Made by a program: the position numbers and the translations under genes. A DNA stretch of 7,870 nt from contig DCCL01000209.1 in assembly GCA_002313795.1 (NCBI GenBank), forward strand, positions 1 through 7,870, written 5' to 3'. The notes below the pieces were generated by a model. That model saw nothing but the letters and a program-made list of their open reading frames with translations, was not told the DNA's origin and made no database searches. This DNA is from Faecalibacterium prausnitzii. Lineage in GTDB: Bacteria; Bacillota; Clostridia; Oscillospirales; Ruminococcaceae. Below are positions 1-5,020 of the stretch, piece after piece (the stretch's first letter is position 1; each line of letters opens with the position of its first letter).

Positions 1-927
1 GCCATCACCAACAAGTTCGTCTCGCAGGCCATGACCGACTTCCTCAAGCACTATCTGGAAGTCTATTTCCTTGAGAAGCCCGACGAGGCCCAGAAGATCT
101 GCCAGCAAGTGCTGGTGAACAAACAGAGCCGGGAACACGCAGAAAAAACGCGTCAGAGCATCAAAAAGACTCTCTCGACCCAAATCGACCTCGCCAACCG
201 GGTGCAGAAATTCGTGGACTGCCGCACCAAGGACGCCTCCCGCCGGGAACTGTATATCGTGGAGGGTGATTCCGCTATGGGCGCGGTCAAGACCAGCCGC
301 GACAGTGAGTATCAGGCTATCATGCCCATCCGCGGCAAGATTTTGAACTGCCTCAAGGCCGATTACGCCCGCATCTTCAAATCGGACATCATCGTGGATC
401 TCATCAAGGTCATGGGCTGCGGCGTGGAACTGGGCGGCAAGCACAACAAGGAGCTGGCGACCTTCAACATCGACAACCTCCGGTTCAACAAGATCGTCAT
501 CTGTACCGATGCTGATGTGGACGGCTACCAGATCCGCACGCTGGTGCTCACCATGCTCTACCGGCTCACCCCTACCCTTATCAATGAGGGATATGTCTAT
601 ATCGCAGAATCTCCGCTGTACGAGATCACCACGAAAGACCGCACTTATTTTGCCTACACCGAACCGGAGAAGGCTACCTTCCTTGAGGAGATCGGGGACA
701 AGAAATACACCATCCAGCGTTCAAAAGGTCTGGGCGAGAACGACCCCGAGATGATGTGGCTGACCACCATGAACCCGGAGAGCCGGCGGCTCATCAAGGT
801 GATGCCCACCGATGTGGAGAAGACCGCGCAGGTATTCGACATCCTGCTGGGCGACAACCTTGCAGGCCGCAAGGAGCACATTGCCCAGCACGGCGCGGAG
901 TATCTGGACGATCTGGATGTTTCCTGA
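1..927 (+). CDS. parE: DNA topoisomerase IV subunit B (ParE type), C-terminal part
   Basis: Partial gene: the frame is open from base 1, so the true start lies upstream. The 308 visible residues are roughly the last half of a protein usually near 650 residues; the ATPase region is outside the window. Visible first is the end of the transducer region, then the TOPRIM domain, with its acidic EGDSA motif at bases 262-276 and the metal-binding TDADVDG motif at 505-525. The C-terminal gyrase-B signature follows (KGLGEND from about 724, TTMNPESRR from about 763). This subunit supplies the ATPase and the Mg2+-binding part of the cleavage site of a type IIA topoisomerase that unlinks daughter chromosomes. 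The parC-type gene downstream argues for ParE over GyrB; the two are hard to separate from this half alone. Arg stands where E. coli GyrB has Lys447, and I believe this is common in ParE-like proteins. There is no sign of damage before the stop. Confidence 0.93.
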   Translation, partial: AITNKFVSQAMTDFLKHYLEVYFLEKPDEAQKICQQVLVNKQSREHAEKTRQSIKKTLSTQIDLANRVQKFVDCRTKDASRRELYIVEGDSAMGAVKTSRDSEYQAIMPIRGKILNCLKADYARIFKSDIIVDLIKVMGCGVELGGKHNKELATFNIDNLRFNKIVICTDADVDGYQIRTLVLTMLYRLTPTLINEGYVYIAESPLYEITTKDRTYFAYTEPEKATFLEEIGDKKYTIQRSKGLGENDPEMMWLTTMNPESRRLIKVMPTDVEKTAQVFDILLGDNLAGRKEHIAQHGAEYLDDLDVS

Positions 928-946
928 GCGGATGGGATCTTGATTT

Positions 947-975
947 TTCTCACGTTTTCTTACTGAGAAGATAAT
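947..975 (+). promoter_or_regulatory. Weak candidate promoter in the parE-parC gap
   Basis: TTCTCA (947-952, 4 of 6 matches to TTGACA) lies 17 bases before GATAAT (970-975, 5 of 6 matches to TATAAT). Transcription would start near 982 and give parC a leader of about 110 bases. The 163-base gap is long for two genes of one complex, so a separate parC promoter is plausible. The match is modest and the surrounding T-rich sequence makes chance hits likely. Confidence 0.3.
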
Positions 976-991
976 GGAGCGCGGGGTATGA

Positions 992-1051
992 CGTTGCATC
1001 TCATCGGCAGGGAACCGCCCTTCGCCTCGCCTCCTTTTTCTCCCTGCAACG
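992..1051 (+). repeat. Composite inverted repeat in the parE-parC gap
   Basis: Two overlapping inverted repeats share their right side. CGTTGCA (992-998) is the exact complement of TGCAACG (1045-1051), and GCAGGGA (1007-1013) is the exact complement of TCCCTGC (1041-1047). They can combine into one stem, CGTTG/CAACG outside and CAGGGA/TCCCTG inside, with a one-sided bulge at 997-1007 and a loop of about 27 bases. No T-run follows, so it is not an intrinsic terminator. It could be a folded parC leader or a copy of a dispersed intergenic repeat; the sequence alone does not decide. Confidence 0.45.
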
Positions 1052-1090
1052 GTTCATGAAATAACTGCTATTTGATAAAGAGGATAGATA

Positions 1091-3340
1091 ATGGCAAAAA
1101 AATCGAGCAAAAAAACAATAAAGCCTGTCCGCCCGCAGCTGGGCGAGGGCGTTGAGATACTGAATGCGGGCAGTGTGCTGGAAGACCCCATCACCCGCAC
1201 GCTGGAAACGAACTATATGCCCTACGCCATGAGCGTTATCGTCTCCCGCGCCCTGCCGGAGATCGACGGCTTCAAACCGGCTCACCGTAAGCTGCTGTAT
1301 ACCATGTATGAGATGGGCCTTATCAAGGGGGTCCGCACCAAGTCGGCCAACATCGTGGGCAGCACCATGCACCTGAACCCCCACGGCGATGCCGCCATCT
1401 ATGACACCATGGTGCGTATGGGCCGGGGCAACGAGAGCCTGCTGGTGCCCTTCGTGGACAGCAAGGGCAACTTTGGCAAGGCCTACAGCCGGGATATGTC
1501 CTGCGCCGCCTCCCGTTATACCGAGGCCAAGCTGGAAAGCGTCTGTGAAGAGCTGTTCCGGGATATCGACAAGGAGACGGTGGAGTTCGTGCCCAACTAC
1601 GACGGCACTACTACCGAGCCCACCCTGCTGCCTGTGACCTTCCCCACCATTCTGGCGAACAATACGCTGGGCATCGCCGTCGGCATGGCCTGCAACATCT
1701 GCTCCTTCAATCTGGCAGAGCTCTGCAACACCACCATCGCCCTCATGAAGGACCCGAAACACGATATCTCCACCACCATGCCTGCCCCGGATTTCGTGGG
1801 CGGCGGCCAGATCCTCTATGATGAGGCCCAGATGCGGGATATCTTCGAGAATGGCCGTGGCAGCGTAAAAGTCCGCGCCCGCTATGCGGCAGTCCCCGGA
1901 GAGAACATGGTGGAGATCACCCAGATCCCGCCCACCACCACCGTGGAAGCCATCATGGATAAGATCGCGGAACTGGTCAAGGCGGGCAAGATCAAAGAAA
2001 TCAGCGATATGCGCGATGAGACCGACCTGAACGGCCTCAAGCTCACCCTCGACCTCAAGCGGGGCGTGGATGCCGACAAGCTGATGGCAAAGCTCTTCAA
2101 GACCACCCCGCTGGAAGACAGCTTCAGCTGCAACTTCAATATCCTTGTTTCCGGTCAGCCCCGGGTCATGGGCGTCCGGGAGATCCTGCAGGAGTGGACG
2201 GCCTTCCGGATGGAGTGCGTCCGCCGCCGCACCTACTTTGATCTCCACGGCAAGGAGAAGCGGCTCCATCTGCTCAAGGGTCTGGCGGCTATCCTGATGG
2301 ACATCGACAAGGCCATCCACATCATCCGCACCACCGAAGAGGAGACCGAAGTGGTGCCCAACCTGATGATAGGCTTCGGCATCGATGAGGTGCAGGCCGA
2401 CTATGTGGCCGAGATAAAACTCCGCCACCTGAACCGGGAATATATCCTCAAGCGCACCGGCGAGATCGAGCAGCTGGAAGCAGACATCGCCGACCTCAAC
2501 GATATTCTGGCAAAGCCCGCCCGCATCCGGAAGATCATCATCAAGGAGCTGGGCGAGGTGGCGAAGAAATACGGCCAGCCCCGCCGCAGCGAGATCCTGT
2601 ATGACCTGCCCGAGGAGGAGAACGAGTCCGGAGAGGAAGCTGTGCCGGATTATCCCGTCACTGTCTTCTTCACCCGGGAAGGCTACCTCAAGAAGATCCC
2701 GCCCCAGAGCCTGCGCACTGCCGGTGCCCACAAGCTCAAGGAGGGCGATGAAATTATCCAGCAGGTAGAGACGCGGAACAACGTGGAAGCGCTCTTCTTC
2801 ACCGATAAACAGCAGGTGTACAAGGTGCGTCTGGCGGAGCTGGAAGACGGCAAGGTGGCCCAGATGGGCATCTACCTGCCGGGCCGTCTGGGAATGGAAG
2901 AGGGGGAGAGCATCCTCTCCATGGTCATCACGGCCGATTACAGCGGCTATATGCTCTTCTTCTTCAACAGCGGCAAGTGTGCGAAGATACCCCTCAGTTC
3001 TTACGCCACCAAGCAGAACCGCCGCAAGCTGCTGAAAGCCTACAGTGATAAGGAGCCGCTGGCAAAGCTGCTCTTCCTGCCGGAGGAGACAGAGCTGGCC
3101 ATCCGCACCAGCGCAGGCCGGATGCTTCTGGTAGGCACGGCTCAGATCGCTGCCAAGGCCACCCGCGACAGTCAGGGTGTGGCCGTCGTCACCCTGAAGA
3201 AGAACCAGACCATCGCCTCCGTCGTTCCGGCGGATACGCTGGAACTGGCGAACCCCCACCGCTACCGTGTCCGCAGCCTGCCTGCCACCGGTGCACTCAT
3301 CCGGGCGGAGGATGAAGGGGAGCAGATGACATTGCTGTAA
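1091..3340 (+). CDS. parC: DNA topoisomerase IV subunit A (ParC type), complete
   Basis: 749 residues, the DNA-breaking subunit that works with the upstream ParE. The start ATG follows AAAGAGGA (1077-1084) with six bases between. After a Lys-rich start, residues about 32-510 form the breakage-reunion core: LPEIDGFKPAHRK (55-67), active-site Arg142-Tyr143 in ASRYTEAKL, and GIAVGMA (194-200). A coiled-coil arm runs about 390-490, with LRHLNREYILK at 444-454. Tyr143 is expected to form the covalent bond to DNA. Residues about 520-740 form a short beta-pinwheel-like C-terminal domain. I find no GyrA box (QRRGGKG-like), which supports a decatenase over a supercoiling gyrase. Ala101 occupies the position of E. 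coli GyrA Ser83, while Asp105 matches Asp87. No intrinsic terminator follows the stop. Automated annotation may call this protein GyrA; the missing GyrA box and the adjacent parE favour ParC. Confidence 0.93.
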   Translation: MAKKSSKKTIKPVRPQLGEGVEILNAGSVLEDPITRTLETNYMPYAMSVIVSRALPEIDGFKPAHRKLLYTMYEMGLIKGVRTKSANIVGSTMHLNPHGDAAIYDTMVRMGRGNESLLVPFVDSKGNFGKAYSRDMSCAASRYTEAKLESVCEELFRDIDKETVEFVPNYDGTTTEPTLLPVTFPTILANNTLGIAVGMACNICSFNLAELCNTTIALMKDPKHDISTTMPAPDFVGGGQILYDEAQMRDIFENGRGSVKVRARYAAVPGENMVEITQIPPTTTVEAIMDKIAELVKAGKIKEISDMRDETDLNGLKLTLDLKRGVDADKLMAKLFKTTPLEDSFSCNFNILVSGQPRVMGVREILQEWTAFRMECVRRRTYFDLHGKEKRLHLLKGLAAILMDIDKAIHIIRTTEEETEVVPNLMIGFGIDEVQADYVAEIKLRHLNREYILKRTGEIEQLEADIADLNDILAKPARIRKIIIKELGEVAKKYGQPRRSEILYDLPEEENESGEEAVPDYPVTVFFTREGYLKKIPPQSLRTAGAHKLKEGDEIIQQVETRNNVEALFFTDKQQVYKVRLAELEDGKVAQMGIYLPGRLGMEEGESILSMVITADYSGYMLFFFNSGKCAKIPLSSYATKQNRRKLLKAYSDKEPLAKLLFLPEETELAIRTSAGRMLLVGTAQIAAKATRDSQGVAVVTLKKNQTIASVVPADTLELANPHRYRVRSLPATGALIRAEDEGEQMTLL

Positions 3341-3402
3341 ATGGATTTTCTGTAACGCATATATTCTCTTTTGTGTGCCAAATGAGAACCAGAAAAATAC
3401 CG

Positions 3403-3493
3403 CTTTTCCGTGGCGCGGGCACGGGAAAGGGGCTGCCCGCCCCTTTCAGACCCCGAAGGAGAAGTCGAAACGGAAAAAGCCAGATGCTTTTTC
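3403..3493 (+). promoter_or_regulatory. Hairpin-rich region upstream of rlmH
   Basis: This is most of the structured part of the 217-base parC-rlmH gap. CTTTTCCGTG (3403-3412) pairs with CACGGGAAAG (3420-3429), ten pairs including one G-U, with a seven-base loop. GAAAGGGGC (3425-3433) pairs perfectly with GCCCCTTTC (3439-3447) around a five-base loop. The two share 3425-3429, so they cannot form together. A third option pairs GCGGGC (3415-3420) with GCCCGC (3435-3440). Further on, GAAAAAGC (3473-3480) pairs with GCTTTTTC (3486-3493). None is followed by a T-run. Competing stems are typical of regulated leaders, but I recognise no known riboswitch and the function is unknown. The frame stays open from an ATG at 3375 into rlmH, but those 61 extra residues look non-coding. 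Confidence 0.4.
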
Positions 3494-3557
3494 ACGCTTC
3501 TTCGATTTGCTGCGCAGAATTATCGTCGCGGCGGTTATAAGGGAGAAAAACTGTAAA

Positions 3558-4043
3558 ATGCAGAACATTGATTTGATTTGTGTCGGCAAGCTCAACGCAA
3601 AATATTTTGCGGAGGGCGTGGCTGAGTACCAGAAGCGTCTGGCGGCGTTCGCCTCCTTCCGCATCGTCGAGCTGCCGGAAGAGAAGATCGAGGAAAAGAA
3701 CGCCTCCGACGCCGTGGTGAAAAAGGCACTGGACAAAGAGGGCAAAGCCATCCTCGGCAGTGTCCGCAAGGGTGCCGCCATTGTGGCCATGTGCATCGAG
3801 GGAAAACAGATCTCCTCCGATGAGCTGGCACAGTTTCTGACTGACCGCGCCAACAGCGGGGCAGGGGATGTGGCGTTTGTCGTCGGTTCCTCCCATGGCC
3901 TTTCCGATGAGGTCAAGCGCGCGGCCGCGCTCAGGTTCAGCATGGGACGCATCACGATGCCCCATCAGCTGGCCCGTCTTGTTCTCACCGAACAGATCTA
4001 CCGTGCCTGCACCATCAATGCAGGGATGAAATATCATAAGTGA
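3558..4043 (+). CDS. rlmH: 23S rRNA (pseudouridine-1915-N3)-methyltransferase RlmH
   Basis: 161 residues, against a family norm of about 155-160. RlmH is a small SPOUT-fold enzyme, active as a homodimer, that uses S-adenosylmethionine to methylate pseudouridine 1915 in helix 69 of 23S rRNA, acting on assembled 70S ribosomes. Family features run the whole length: the N-terminal strand MQNIDLICVGKL, the glycine-containing cofactor loop FVVGSSHGLS (residues 107-116), the MPHQLARLVLTEQIYRA segment (134-150), and the C-terminal MKYHK end. I chose the ATG at 3558 because homology begins there and GGGAG (3541-3545) precedes it, although its 12-base spacing is long. An in-frame ATG at 3375 would add 61 basic residues with no family match. 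The gene is the last before a strong terminator, so it probably ends the transcript that carries it. Confidence 0.93.
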   Translation: MQNIDLICVGKLNAKYFAEGVAEYQKRLAAFASFRIVELPEEKIEEKNASDAVVKKALDKEGKAILGSVRKGAAIVAMCIEGKQISSDELAQFLTDRANSGAGDVAFVVGSSHGLSDEVKRAAALRFSMGRITMPHQLARLVLTEQIYRACTINAGMKYHK

Positions 4044-4080
4044 ACAAAAGGACATCCATACCGTGGATGTCCTTTTGTTC
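4042..4080 (+). terminator. Strong intrinsic terminator after rlmH, likely bidirectional
   Basis: A perfect 17-base-pair stem: 4042-4058 pairs with 4064-4080 around the loop TACCG (4059-4063). The right arm ends in CCTTTTGTTC, giving the U-rich tail, and the left arm starts GAACAAAAGG, so the opposite strand also ends in a T-rich run. The rlmH stop codon TGA (4041-4043) overlaps the left arm by two bases. This separates rlmH from the sensor pair downstream. Confidence 0.93.
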
Positions 4081-4129
4081 TGTCTGAAAAATACATCGTG
4101 TTCCTCTTTCTTTTTTCCAGTTTTTTCTA

Positions 4130-4135
4130 TATAAT
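4130..4135 (+). promoter_or_regulatory. Promoter -10 element for the binding-protein/kinase operon
   Basis: A perfect TATAAT lies in an AT-rich stretch (4086-4162) that stands out from the GC-rich surroundings. A start site near 4142 would leave about 45 bases of leader. No good -35 hexamer sits 16-18 bases upstream; that stretch is a pyrimidine-rich tract (about 4101-4127). The promoter may therefore be weak or need an activator. Its place between a terminator and the first gene of the pair supports it. Confidence 0.6.
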
Positions 4136-4176
4136 AAACCTATCATCCAAATTTAGGCAAAAATGCCATCATTTCT

Positions 4177-4181
4177 GGAGG
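4177..4181 (+). promoter_or_regulatory. Ribosome binding site that sets the binding-protein start
   Basis: GGAGG with five bases to the ATG at 4187. The in-frame ATG at 4163 has no such site and would put eight residues, including acidic ones, before the lipoprotein signal peptide. The start at 4187 gives a normal signal peptide. Confidence 0.85.
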
Positions 4182-4186
4182 ATATC

Positions 4187-5020
4187 ATGAGACGAAGAGC
4201 TTTTTTGAGCCGCCTGTCCCGGCTGGCGCTGGGGGCATTCGGGCTGGGACTGCTGGGCGGATGCGGAAAAAAGGATGCCCGGACGGAAACTGCCGACAGG
4301 AGCGGCCTGCCGACCATTACCGTTGGGGTCGATAAATATCCGCCCTTCAACTATACCGGCACGGACGGCAGACCCACCGGAATCGATGTGGACCTGGCAA
4401 AGGAAGCCTTCCACCGGATGGGCTATGAGCCGGAATTTCTCACCATCAACTGGGAGCGGAAAAAGACCCTTCTGGAAAACGGCGGCATCGACTGCATCTG
4501 GAGCAGTTTTTCGATGGATGGCCGGGAAGACGAGTATCAGTGGGCCGGGCCCTATATGCTCAGCAGTCAGGTGGTGGCGGTCAATGTGAGCAGCGACATC
4601 TACACGCTGGCCGACCTTGAGGGAAAGACTCTGGTGGTGCAGTCCACCACAAAGCCGGAGCAGCTGTTTGAGGAGGGCACAGACCCCCGCCTGCCCAGAC
4701 TCCGGACCCTCATCAGCCTGCAGGACCGGGATCTTATCTATACCACCCTCATCAAGGGCTATGCCGATGCTCTGGCCGCCCATGAGACAGCCATCCGCCA
4801 GTTCATGAAAGATTACGGCGTCGAGTACCGCATTCTGGAAGAGCCTTTGCAGGTGGTGGGGCTGGGCGTTGCCTTTGCCAAAGGAGACCGGCGGGGCCTT
4901 GCGGAGAAGCTGAACGCTGTCTTTGAGGAGATGCGGGTGGACGGCACCACCCGGGAGATCGTGGGCCGCTACCTCGATGACCCGGGCCATTATCTTGACG
5001 GACTGGAGGTGGCGGAGTGA
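4187..5020 (+). CDS. Solute-binding lipoprotein, amino-acid ABC type (family 3), without a visible transporter
   Basis: 277 residues. The start MRRRAFLSRLSRLALG leads to a hydrophobic stretch and a lipobox, Leu23-Gly24-Gly25 before Cys26, so the protein should be lipid-anchored outside the membrane. Residues 3-7 (RRAFL) resemble a twin-arginine motif. From about 42 to 265 it is a bacterial family 3 solute-binding domain: ITVGVDKYPPFNY (44-56), GIDVDLAKEAF (65-75), the REDEYQWAGPY segment (113-123), GKTLVVQSTT (146-155) and GYADALAAHE (191-200). Arg113 falls where amino-acid binders hold the ligand carboxylate, and Glu200 lies near the usual amino-group-binding acid, so an amino-acid-like ligand is plausible but unproven. 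Such proteins normally serve ABC importers, yet no permease or ATPase is adjacent. The stop overlaps the kinase start by four bases (GTGA), so the two are probably co-translated. A role as ligand-presenting partner of the kinase is my inference; a transporter elsewhere could also use it. Confidence 0.88.
   Translation: MRRRAFLSRLSRLALGAFGLGLLGGCGKKDARTETADRSGLPTITVGVDKYPPFNYTGTDGRPTGIDVDLAKEAFHRMGYEPEFLTINWERKKTLLENGGIDCIWSSFSMDGREDEYQWAGPYMLSSQVVAVNVSSDIYTLADLEGKTLVVQSTTKPEQLFEEGTDPRLPRLRTLISLQDRDLIYTTLIKGYADALAAHETAIRQFMKDYGVEYRILEEPLQVVGLGVAFAKGDRRGLAEKLNAVFEEMRVDGTTREIVGRYLDDPGHYLDGLEVAE
5005..5012 (+). promoter_or_regulatory. Ribosome binding site for the kinase, inside the binding-protein gene
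   Basis: GGAGGTGG ends four bases before the GTG at 5017; the GGAGG core (5005-5009) is seven bases from it. The site lies in the last codons of the binding-protein gene, as expected for translational coupling. It supports GTG as the true start, since that gives a short basic tail before the first membrane segment. Confidence 0.82.

Noticed and set aside
988..1059. 23-codon open frame in the parE-parC gap as a leader peptide
   Set aside because: It has only a GCGGGG stretch upstream, no run of regulatory codons, and lies inside the inverted repeat, so chance is the simpler reading.
1001..3259. 752-codon open frame on the - strand, opposite parC
   Set aside because: It is a shadow of parC: strong C/G preference at third codon positions removes stop codons from the opposing frame. 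Its product is a composition-biased mix rich in Gly, His, Leu and Asp with no recognisable family motif, while the + strand carries clear ParC motifs throughout.
3360..3365. TATATT as a -10 element for rlmH
   Set aside because: No -35 hexamer at a usable distance; the nearest good match, ATGACA at 3326-3331, is 28 bases away.
3425..3447. GAAAGGGGC/GCCCCTTTC hairpin as an intrinsic terminator for parC
   Set aside because: A good stem, but no T-run follows on either strand.
3375..3557. 61-residue N-terminal extension of RlmH
   Set aside because: The frame is open from the ATG at 3375, but the extension is basic, unlike any RlmH, and lies over the hairpin region. RlmH homology starts at the ATG at 3558.
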